This document shows, in pieces, positions 53,516-64,000 of a DNA stretch of 64,000 bases. The translations under genes and the position numbers were made by a program. This stretch comes from Gymnothorax reevesii (taxonomy: Eukaryota; Chordata; Actinopteri; Anguilliformes; Muraenidae). The stretch is taken from NCBI GenBank assembly GCA_029721435.1, contig CM056578.1, forward strand, positions 12,772,313-12,836,312, read 5' to 3'. Within the stretch, counting starts at the first letter, position 1. Each line of letters opens with the position of its first letter. The notes beneath the pieces are model-generated. The model saw only the letters and a list, made by a program, of their open reading frames with translations. It had not been told where the DNA came from and did not search any database.

Positions 53516-56500
53516 CCAAATCCACAAGGGTGATGCTGGATTTGGATTTTCAGATCAGCTATGGGCAAAAAAAAAAAGTCAGTTTTTTTGCCTGATGTGA
53601 TGTTTGATGTGCTTTTTATTCATTTATTTATTTTTATACTAGGGTGGTAGCCATCATACTTCTTGTTTTCCCAGCTCTTCCTCCATTCACCTTCCTTTCT
53701 CTCTTCCTCTTCAATCTTTTCTCCAAACCATTTGCTTTCCTCCAGCCTTTCCACCTGATGGACTTCCGTAATGTTTCCCCACGGCAAATGTAGCCAGTGG
53801 ATTGTCTTTGGGCCACACAGAACTCTATGCTGCGTGTAGTTTTTGTTTAAATGAACATTTTTTTATTCAACTCATTTGCATGCCTCTGATTTACTGCAGC
53901 AAATGACATAGTATATGTGAAAGAATTCCAGAGTTAATTCCAGTGTGAAATTTACATTTTGCTGGATGTAAATGTATAGACCTTTATTGTACATTACAGG
54001 GTTAATTTACCTCCATCACAGAAAATGTACTTTGAATGACAAAATATTTCTCTTGTACTCCTAGTCCAAGGACAGATGACTGCAGTCTTTGTTGGAAAAC
54101 TGAAGGCTTAGAAGTCAAGATGAACGGCTTTTGAATGTACTATTAAACAAAAAAAAAAAAAAAATGACACTTTTTGCCAATATTTGATGATGACATATAA
54201 GGAAAATGATTCGGACTGAGCAAGCATATATAAGAGAAGCCAGTTACATGTCCATTATTATTCAATCAACATGGACTTGTCTACCTCCAAGTGTAAATTA
54301 CCATCTGACAGAACCATTGCAAGTTTCAGTCACAATGCATAGTGGAGCAGTTTTGACAAGCATTTTCATCAGTTTTTCATTTCTAAATTACTTCAGAAGT
54401 ATTATCCAGCAGTAAAACAAAAGAGTTGCTTGCAGCATCCTCCGAGTCTTCAGTGGTCCGGGGTAACCTCAGTGTTACCCAGTGGTTTGGCGGCATCTGT
54501 AATCACATGGTAAAAAAAGAAAACACATCTAATTATTTGTGAAGCTTATATCTGAAACCTTTAGTGCAGTCTGCCCTATCATGACAGCAGTAAAATTGAC
54601 TAGCGCGTTCCTACCCACACATCTTGCAATTTTGCAAATGGCAGGTTTGACATTAAAAAAAAAAAAAAAAACTAAACTACCAAATTTCAAAATAACTTCC
54701 TATAATTTTCAAGAAAATATAATGCTGATCAAGGAAACTATTATTTCGTCATTGTGCAATAACAATGCTCTGATCTTCTAAATCAAGATCCTGAAAGCAT
54801 TACCTTAACAGATATGTTTCAGTGGCTGAACTAATTAACCATTAATTGCCAAGTGCAAGGTTTTATGTGAGTTAACGTTAACTGAAGTCTGCTAGCTTGC
54901 TAGTTAACGTTAAGATCACTCGATAGCAAATGCAGCAATAATTAACGAAGTGCGTCCAAGCACAAAAATTGATCGAAATTCACTTTAGACGCAATTATAA
55001 GTGTGGCCAAGATGCACCTGTCCTACACTAATTTATTATTTTTTTGGCAAAACGTATTTTATGCGATACTTTCTAAGCGGCACTGGAATGGTCATCAACT
55101 GGCGCACTTATAAGTGTGGCCAAGAAAAAAATTCAGCATTGGCGACACTTAAAAGTGAGAAAAACATCTGCCATAATAAATGCATAATTTAGTAGCGCAA
55201 CAAACATCGCGCTATAAACAATTTTTAAATGATATTCTTCCCGGTTTACACCACTCCCTCATTTACAGTTTGTGTCCATCACCTTCCAGGCCGAACTCGA
55301 AATGTTGTCAGTTTTTCCCCAATTCTTCGTCCGACCAATCTTTTAAGAGTTACACCATTACCCTGCCAATTCCACTAAAGTAGATGCATTGATTCCAGCC
55401 TTAATTTCATCTGAAACCTGCCGAATCGACATTGAAATTAGGAATACATTGAATCCATTGAATACATTTTTGTCATATTGTCGTTGGTAAAATATTCTGT
55501 ACCTCCTTGATCCAATTAGTTTTTCTTGCAGTTTTAGCTGCTATCCGTAAGGTTGCAATATAAGGTTGGAATGTTGATGTGTTACCTGCTGAAAAATGAG
55601 AAGTTGGCTTGCTGATGCTTATGGAAACACTCACACCTAGGGGCTTGTGTAGTTACTGAACATTAGATAGCAAGCTTGCTACATCATTTACTCTTCTTTA
55701 ATAGCCTAAGCGACTTCAATCAATTGAAAATTTGAAGGAATTAGCCAGCTATTTGCAAGGTTCTAACGCTGATCCCCTGGGTCAGCAGAATTCCTACCGG
55801 GCCAAGTGACTCGCAATCTGTATTTGTTCTAAAATTCCGAGATACTGACTACAGAATTGGAAGCTAATGGCTGAAACTTCTGCAGCACTGGCCTAAGTTC
55901 AAGCTCATAAGAATGGAATTTTATGACACAATGCCGTTAAGTTCATTCATGCTTACCTTAATAGGCATTCTCTAAAATTTAAAATGCATATTTTGCCTGT
56001 GATGAATGGCTACCGATCACCATTTTCCCCCATATTAATCCTAAACGTTTGCTACTCTGTTTGGAGCCTTAAAGTAGCCAAGGTAGCTAGCTAATTTGGT
56101 AATTACTTAACTGACCGTTCACCTTCAACAAAAAAAAGTAAATTTACCAAAAAAACTGCAAAGATCCTTCTGATTGGTCCAGGCGGTTAGTACAATTCAC
56201 AGCAGAGCAACTAATTTCGTCATTTTTTGTTGCAATCTATTCGCTTGAAGCACAATCGCTGTTAGCTATGAAGAATTTCAGATAACGTTAAGTCTCCTGT
56301 CGACGTTTCCTACTCCAGCTCTACATAAAAATACTATTCACAAAACAAAATCCGCAGGTGGCAGGGGCTTTCGAGACTCGGTACACGCACAGCAGTTGTC
56401 AATCACTGTTGTTTATTATGACTACACACCCCTTTTGCAGAATATCAAATAAAAAGTTTACCGCAGACTTTTTAGAAAAATTGATGCTAGAATATAGATC

Positions 56501-58805
56501 AGCATGGTAGGAACTTGTTATAAAGGAAGAAACAATCTTCAGAAAAAAAATATTTTTCATGCATGCATTTCTCCCCACCACTACAATGGGGGGGGGGGGA
56601 CTTATAATTTGTACTGCAGCCGGCCAGTAGTTGGCGATCGAAACGGCTTGGCTTCACTTTTCAGGAGACGTTCGGCTGTTCATGTTCTATACAGTCCTTG
56701 GGCGGCACCGGCTTTTTTTCAAGTGGCACACGGTAAGAAATGTTATGAAGTCGTAACTCGTTACTATTGCCTGGAACACTATGAGGTCCTGACTCATAAC
56801 TTTGAAGTTTTGATTAACAGGTTCAAACCTCCGTTGGAACACGGTATTAGTCTTGGCCTTTTTTTTTTTACAAAATATCCGATCTGCATGTTGATATGCA
56901 TTTAACGGGCACATTGGCAGATATCCGATACACACCAGATACATATCCGAACAAAAACCACATTTGAATTAGGCCTGGATCCGATCTGACGGATCCGATT
57001 GAGGGCGGAATCAATGTGTTTCTTTTCTGTTTACACAGCCATGTGACAGATTGGACATTAGCCGCATTTGAGCAAAAGATCCGATTCGTGTCACATTTGT
57101 GTCAATTTAACACTGTAAAATCCAGCCTTAGAGTAGCGCTAGATTCTGGTTTAGATTCCATTTTTGGTCAGTGTGTTTTCTAAAGTTTTGGTTTTGTACA
57201 ATTGGATTTGTTCGATTCCTTAGATTTAGATTTTCAGTACCATATTTTATTTTGTTTTACTTTCTATAAGAGCCTTTGGCTGCATCCCAATTTCAGAAGT
57301 TCCAAACTTCTGAAAAATGATCCGAAAATAATTACGTAGCAGCCATGATAAGTGGATTCAAATTCTTTAATGTTAAGAAAAGGTACAACACAATCCTTTT
57401 CAAAAAGAGAGGAGTTTTTCCTATCCCACAATTCTGTGCAGCAGCAACATTTAAAGTGGCAACCTTTCTTCCCGCCAATCACATAAAGAAGCGTATATGA
57501 TGGGCAGGGAACTCATGATCACCTAGTGTGCATTTGGATTCTCTAATTAGCGCGGTTATCTTCCTAAGCCGCTAGGAATTCCCTTTTCCCTTTCCCCTCT
57601 GAAGTTGAAGAAAAGTGTTTAGCTATTAGTGGGCCGGCCAGAACTTTTTTGACTATTCGGATGCAGCCCTGGTCTTTCTAGTTTCTATTCCCAACTAGTT
57701 TTTTCGGTGTTTTGTACTTGCACATTTTATATGTCCTTGATTGTCTTCCATTACTGTTAATAAAATATTGTGTAGTTCTCTCCATTCAGTTCGGCTCTCA
57801 GATCTTAAGTGCAACATGATGATAACATCAGATGCTTAAAAATAAAAGGCCATCCATGCGTGAAATGATATTTGCATTAATGCGCGTTTTACCTGGAGTT
57901 CAACTGTGTGTGTGGGGGGATGCACTAATGAAGTGAGGGATCTGGCTCAGAGCAGCTGGGCGAGGCGCAGAAGCCTGCTGAATATTCTCTTTTGCTGTCT
58001 CGTGGCCTAAAAGAAGGGGCAGGGAGCCAAAAAATAGTTGTAAATAAAAGTGTTGAATGCGATCAAAGAGTGTCGGCTCGGCAGGAGCGACAACTCAGCA
58101 GTTGGCCCATCACAAGCAGGCTGTCAAAATCCAGTGAGGAAAAGTTCAGCAATTTCTACCTTACTTTGTAACATTCGAAACTCAAAATGCATAACTGTGC
58201 CAGAGAGAGAATGAGCTCTTTGATTTGAAAAAAAAGTTTTTTTTTCGTTAGGTTTGGAAACTGAGAAATCCTCCAGAAATAGTGCCATCTACATGATTCA
58301 TTTATGCGTTTGATACAGAAATACAACCACGTTTTCCCCCTCCAAATGTTTCTTCCAGTAAAAATAGCCATACTTTATACAGAGTTGTGAATTAGCAGAT
58401 ATGATTATCTGTTGGCTGGTATTAATGGCTTCCCGTGTTTACAATCATAACTATTACCAAAGTGTTTCTGTGCAGTGTGTATGACAATTACTGAGTGGCA
58501 ACATGTTTGTATTTTTTTTTAAGGTTTAGATCAGTCTGTTCTTATCTTTAAAGAGCAGAGTGCAGGATGTGGCTACCGCACAACTCTACCAAATACAGAC
58601 GGTTCTACTTGTCAAGGTTTTCATTAAAGACCCTGGTAAGTTAATTACTTAAATCAGGTGTTGTACTGCTAAAACTTATACCCACGCCGGCCCTTTCAGA
58701 ACAAGATTGGCTACCTCTGTGAGGCTTAGATCCTGCCATCAGGGTGCAGTATTTAATTTTGTGAAAGCAGTCAATCAGTCACATTACATAAAAAATGTAT
58801 TGAAG
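53516..58805. other. Intergenic, no gene recognised
   Basis: About 5.3 kb. Poly(A) runs lie at 54148-54164 and 54655-54671. TTATAAGTGTGGCCAAGA occurs twice at 54995-55012 and 55108-55125. A G-run lies at 56587-56598. Around 56920-57070 the words ATATCCGATAC, GATCCGATCTGACGGATCCG and TGTTTACACAGCC suggest a hAT-like MITE fragment, unproven. The 133-codon plus frame at 56504-56905 shows no motif. Confidence 0.45.
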
Positions 58806-58915
58806 TGCTTGTTTATAAGTGCGCGCACACACACGCACACATCGACACACACACGCGCGTGCACGCACTCATGCACACACACACACACACACACACCCAT
58901 ACACACACCACATTT
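58806..58915. repeat. CA-rich microsatellite
   Basis: Impure (CA)n tract with CGCGCGTGCACGC interruptions, purest at about 58874-58896. A similar CA/CG-rich patch lies at 60229-60293. Confidence 0.9.
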
Positions 58916-61247
58916 ATTCCCCCCACAAATTAATATTCCCCTCTAAATCTCTCGGAGTATTCAACAGCTCAGCATCATTACTCAGTAAAAAGTTGTAGTT
59001 AGGCTGTTGCATTCATGAGATTAAGGTGACTGTAAAGTGCAAATAGGGAGATTAAGGTACTTGTAAATACTGTATGATGTAATCTGTAAGTTCAACTGAA
59101 CATGATCTACCTTTGGGATGTGAGATCATACCTTTGTTATGTGACGCTACTGGGCTCGCGGAATAGCTACAGACAATTTAAGTGAGGCCACTGACATCAC
59201 TCAGAGTCTCGGTGAAAAGGCTGCTGTGGCAAAAAGCTGAATCCACACAGTCACATGAGGAGTGAGTAATAGATGCCCTGATACATGGCTAGATTTGCTT
59301 TAGTAGGTTTCATACTATGTGCATTTACACCCATCGCATTTAACAGTAAGAATTCAGAACAACTTAAACACCTCGTCTTGGTACTTTGAGATCCTCCTGG
59401 GGTTAAAAACTAGCAGTTACCCGCTCAATTTGCAAACCGCAATGCTAAACTTCTGCCTCTGCAAAGCCAAGGAGTATTTGAAGTTGCAAACTTTTCTCAA
59501 TCCTCCTGAGACAAATGAAAGTATAAGTACTTCATTTTTTTAACATAAGACACGTCTCTTAGGTGACAGAAAGATAGATGGATCTATTTTTGAAAAAAAA
59601 AAATCATATTATCATATTGCCTTTGCTTGCTTTATTCATATTGTAGGTTTCTCTTTTGAAGTGTATATGGCTCTGGAGATAAAGACCAGCAACTCAGTCG
59701 GGACAAACATGAAATGCTGTCTCAGGAAGATGAGCGTATATCAAACTTTAACCGAAATGAAATGAATATGTTTGCATATAGATTGTGGAAACTAGCACGA
59801 GCATTTCACGCTCAACCAAATCAGTGATAAACATGAACACAGGATATTTTTAAGCCATGTCCATGAACACAAAGTACTTCTCGACCTGGGGATTTTAATT
59901 GCTGTGAACAGTGGCATGGTCGGCAACAAAATTTGCATTCAAATTTGCTTAAAAAATCTCATTGCCTCTTCAGTGATGCATTTTAGTGAGCAGGAACTAA
60001 AATATTCGGTCTTGTGTTCCCATAGTTGAAAGTCAGGATTGATGATTTTATGAGCAGGCGACCCACTTTTCTAATTCCTTTCAAAGATGGTCAATTATAC
60101 TGACTTAGATTGTTGAGGAGCTTTTGTTGTGACCTTTCATAATGCTTGGCTTGCTCAAGGCATCCATTCTTCATATGGATGTGCTATTGACCTGAATGCA
60201 AATCTCATCACTCATTCCGCCACTCAATACACACACGCACGCACACACACATACGCGCATACACGCTCGCCTGCTCACACACACATGCATGCACAGTTAA
60301 AACTTTAGGCTCCATCTGGGATTGCTGCCCCCAGGTCATCACATTGCTTCTGGACCAATCAGACTGTGGAATCTAAGGATCCCATTCGCATATGCGTCCC
60401 AAGTATCTCAGACTAACCCTGTCCAAAGGGGCCGTAGACACCTCCTCTGACAACAATGGTCTTGCGAAGGATATCAATGTCATCAGGTTGGTTCTTTTTA
60501 GATTCACTGGTCCTCATTGGGGAAATAAGCATAGAATGCTTGCAAACCTGCTGTCCTGGACACAGCTTCTTCATCCTGAACTGAATTGACTTTTGTCTGA
60601 GGAAACACCCCTGAGTGTCAAAGTTGCTTCACAGGCTTTTGATTTGATTCTACGATTATGGATTTACCCTCACACTCAGTGGGGATAGACTGGATTGAAT
60701 TGGGTTGTGGTCCAATTAGTAACCTCAGTGGACTTAATGAAGGATTCTGACTCCTAACCCTGTGTCCTCCGTTCGTCCTCAGAGAAGGGACTCATTGTCT
60801 CTTTAGGGGCATTACAATCCCTAATGGGAATTGTGGGATCTGTGGGGTAGTGTTCAGGGTGGGATGTTTTTGAAGGCAAAGGGGGGGAGAAATAGGGGAT
60901 AGATGGGCAGGGGAGGACCTAAGTTTCAGCAGTACGAAATAAAACAAACAAACAAACAAAAAACAAGTTGATACTCAGCCGTAATGGGGGTAGTAAGGCC
61001 CCAAATGAGTTCTTATTCTCTTAGGGTGCTGCCAACATCCTAGGTGCTTGACTGGGGCTTAAATGGTTCTTAGTACTAACTTCAGTGCAGCCGCAATAAA
61101 CCCAGAACAGCTGTTCAGCCTTTGAGTAACATACTTAACCTCCCATTGCTTTGAGAGGGATTTACCTTTACTTATTTGAATTAACTTTGGACTCTTGATT
61201 TACTGGTCAATCTATGTTCCAACCCTCACCTATTGTCACAAGCTTTG
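58916..61247. other. Intergenic, nothing assigned
   Basis: No supported gene in 2.3 kb. It contains the CA/CG-rich patch at 60229-60293 and an AAAC-rich run at 60941-60967. Confidence 0.5.
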
Positions 61248-61666
61248 GGTAGTGACTGAAAGAACAAGACTGTGAGTACAAGTGGCCAAACTGAGCCTCC
61301 TTCTCAGGGTGGCTGGGCCGACCCTTAGGGATAGGGTGAGGAGTTCCGACATACGGTAGCGCTCAGAATAGAACTGCTGCTCCTCCACATTGAGAGGAGT
61401 CAGTTGAGGTGGTTCGGGCATCTGGCTCAGACGCCTCCCTTTAGAGGTGTTCTGGGCGTGGCCAACTGGGAGAGGCCCCGAGGCAGACCCAGGACATGCT
61501 GGAGGGGTAATATCTCCTAATAGCATGGGAATGTCTTGGGGTCCCCCAGCAAGAGCTGATGGAGGCGGTCAGGGAGGGAGATGCCTGGGTCACTCTGCTT
61601 AGTCTGCAACCCCAGGACCCAACTCCAGATAAGCAGAAGAAATTGGATGGATAGATGGATGGTACT
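61248..61666 (+). mobile_element. 5'-truncated RTE-like LINE, 3' end
   Basis: The plus strand, across frame changes, encodes the C-terminal part of a LINE pol: blocks resembling LRVAGPTLRDRVRSSDI (61307), a basic/acidic stretch with LRWFGHL-like residues near 61398 and PRTRWRDY-like residues near 61490, then the untranslated GGACCCAACTCCAGATAAGC and AGAAGAAATTGGATGG, ending in tandem GGATGGATA-type units at 61645-61665. This 3' end with a GGATG repeat tail is that of a widespread fish LINE group (Rex3/Expander-like, RTE clade). Everything upstream was lost, the normal result of incomplete reverse transcription. Confidence 0.8.
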
Positions 61667-64000
61667 TTGGATGAGGGTGTCTTCTAAATGACTGTAATGT
61701 AATTATTGAAAGAATGTTTTTCCCTTTCCTACAGCAAATCCACTCCTGGAGTGCTGGTGTGTTTGTACATCTTTGTGTCAACCAGCGATTGGCTCTTCAA
61801 GTAAACAAGAGTTTATTCATATTTTAGATCACAGTAAAATACAGTATTTCATTTTGGGCAAAAAAAAAACACAGCCTTTGTTTGGTCATTCTAGGGCTTT
61901 TCAAGAAATACAGCTAAATGTAATTTTTCATAAATGGTTTGGGTCATTAAAATAGTCTGGCATGAAAGCCAGGAATAAATATGGCCCTCGCTGCCCACCG
62001 CTGCTCTGCAGTGTTAGAAATGGTCATCCCTTTTGTTGCATCAACATTTACTTTTCTTAATAAATTATGGGTTTAAAGTTGAATTGACCTGTTGATTTGA
62101 CAACAAAAAAAGATCAGACTGACTGAAAATGCAATTATTTTTACTGTGTTTTTTCACATAATCCTATATGGAAATATGGGGGGAGGACGTGAGAAGAGAA
62201 CTCAAGGACAGGTGTTGGAGTCTCAGTCCTCGTTTTTCCCTTTACTCCAAGTGAGAGTGGAGTCCCAAATTCATCTCTCTGCCGTGCACAGGTTGCATAT
62301 GTTTAATTTTCTGGTGGTTTAGAGGATTGAAGCATGAAGATGAATACACTGACTCATCACTGAGAGGGAGGCTTGCAACACCTCATAAGGACAATAACGG
62401 GGTATGCTGACAAGAATAGAGCAAAAAAAAAAAAAATCATTTTTGAAGCCAATACACTAGTATGACACAGCCGGCATTTTGGGACATGTCATCGAAGCTT
62501 AGCTAATACAAAAGGACGAGCGTCGTGCAGACAGTTTTGAAGTCAGAAACTAGATTGGGGTCCTTTGCCAGAGCTGTAGAAGAGCTCAGCATGAATATTA
62601 TTCTCTCAGTAACTGTTACTGTTATTCTGTTGTTGGGCAGCAGTCGTTAACAATAAATAATGGACTGTCCTTTCGGCTTTTTGTTGAAATGCGGGGTGTC
62701 TTCCCGAGAGTGAATAGAGGATCCTACTGTATTTACCGATAATGTGAAATTTAAATTGCAACGCTGTCAGCCAAAATAAATAATGATAATAATGATGAAA
62801 ATGTATTGTCCTTACTAATGTCTCCCATCATATGACTCCAATTATTCCAGGCAATATGGAATAATGCTGTTGGAATTTACATCTGTTATTAACGCTCTGT
62901 CTTCTTGATGCGTGCGGCGTTTGCTCCAATACCGATTTTCCCCTTTGAGATTAGTTACAATGCAAATGACAGTGCAATGAGGGCCAGCCTTGTTCTTGTA
63001 AATAGGACTCACCAAAATTAGAATGGAGTTCTAATGGAATCATGGGCAGAAATTTAGGCCTCTACACTTAGTTTTGTTTGAACGTATGTTCAGTTTTGTT
63101 TTTTCAAACCCATCCTCTGTGAGGCTTCACCACAATGTTTTGTTTTTCATAATTAAAATTAACAATAAAGGTGATCTCTGAAGAGGATGGTGGTGAGCTT
63201 AAAAAAAAGGAATCAAGGTCTCAATACTCTTCAATGTATGCAACAGAACATGTATTAGTATTCAGGAATAAATCAAAGTGACAATGAAGAGATGAACTGA
63301 GAAAATTAAACGACAGTAAAGTTTAGCTTTAATTTAGCCCACAAACCAAAATGGTTAAACTTCATTAATGAATGAAATATGCTTAACTCCAAAAGAAATG
63401 CAAGGATGAGGTATGTACTGTATTTGCTGAAAACTGAAGAGTTGATTTATTTTTTTATTGCTTTTTCAGTGAGGCATGAGCGGAAATAAAGAAAAGTGTT
63501 TGGTGATGTAATCCTGACGCGCACCACCTGCACGCGCCAAGCACTTCAGTAAGAACAAACATTGAGCTGTTTGTGATGTGTACAGTGACACTTGACTTGT
63601 TCTTTTTGGTTTGGTCAATAGCCTACATAAATCCAAAATGGACATTCCAGTAGACACACTGACACCAGAATGAAGTGACGAGGCACACAAATAATAACAC
63701 CAGGGAGCAAGGGAGGAGACGAGACAGTAAATCAATTGCCATAGCCCAGTTTAGGGTTGGGCTGTACATAAAAATATGGGTGGGACTCCCCTCTCCCATC
63801 CCCAGAAATGCAGAAATATGCAGTGCGTTCAACAATGACTTACAACATTTTTATTATCTTGCTAATCATTTGAAGAGCAGTTTTCTTTGAAAGAGCTACA
63901 CATGTCCAGAAGGGGGTAATGCCAATATAACAAACAAAGAATCTTCAAAAAGAAAATAGAATGACTAACCAAACTAAAATATCAAAGGACATAAATGTTA
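61667..64000. other. Intergenic to window end, nothing assigned
   Basis: About 2.3 kb of AT-rich sequence. Short frames (up to 89 codons on the minus strand near 63466-63735) show no motif. No repeat end or RNA gene is supported. Confidence 0.5.

Overview
This window looks like TE-dense, gene-poor chromosomal DNA from a vertebrate, most likely a ray-finned fish. The reasons are large AT-rich stretches without long open frames, (TG)n/(CA)n/(TA)n microsatellites, and a mixture typical of fish genomes: Tc1 elements of several lineages, hAT and TTAA-type DNA transposons, L1/Tx1-type, CR1, I/Jockey-like and RTE-like LINEs, and Ty3/Gypsy remains. I recognise no host protein-coding gene, rRNA or tRNA gene. 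Nothing here looks like a bacterial or phage genome, and I see no CRISPR array.

Layout. 1-2.7 kb: minus-strand LINE-A (apurinic endonuclease plus reverse transcriptase, running off the left edge). 2.7-4.9 kb: a dispersed repeat also present at 45.8 kb, then a degenerate GCATTC-rich repeat field. 4.9-9 kb: a Tc1 remnant abutting the 3' tail of minus-strand LINE-B, whose endonuclease domain is split by a nested 0.3 kb insertion. 11.5-12.8 kb: a 1.35 kb element with inverted ends and dense CCTATAGG motifs, enclosing an unrecognised 150-codon frame. 15-15.7 kb: a fold-back element with arms of about 200 bp. 16.2-16.9 kb: CR1 endonuclease fragment. 17.8-23.1 kb: a broken minus-strand L1 whose reverse transcriptase core is missing and replaced by an LTR-like repeat and a hAT-type palindromic MITE (8-bp duplication). 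A second LTR-like copy lies at 23.6 kb.

25.3-26.2 kb: a near-perfect 943-bp palindrome (440-bp arms, 63-bp centre with its own hairpin) sitting just upstream of a nearly full-length plus-strand CR1 (26.2-30.4 kb), which keeps ORF1 (zinc-finger-like cysteines plus a decayed SGNH esterase) and ORF2. 31.4-33.4 kb: small MITE, decayed Tc1, LINE tail and a 118-bp palindrome. 34.0-36.3 kb: a TTAA-flanked element. 36.3-38.0 kb: a hAT element with an exact 8-bp duplication, a transposase remnant and an internal inverted duplication. 40.9-43.0 kb: Tc1 remnant joined to a Ty3/Gypsy pol remnant. 46.6-48.2 kb: the youngest-looking element, a Tc1 with long inverted repeats of roughly 290 bp and an almost intact DD34E transposase (one frameshift). 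51.3 kb: palindromic MITE. 53.0-53.5 kb: remnant of a second type of SGNH hydrolase. 61.2-61.7 kb: 3' end of an RTE-like LINE. The rest is unassigned intergenic DNA with microsatellites.

The coding pieces do not form a pathway; they are independent mobile elements in different stages of decay, with several visible nesting events. The strongest leads for undescribed biology are the CCTATAGG element (11469-12818), the 943-bp palindrome (25282-26224), and the two unrelated-looking SGNH hydrolase remnants. Family names below are from recognition of protein motifs and repeat ends by eye; no database search was possible.
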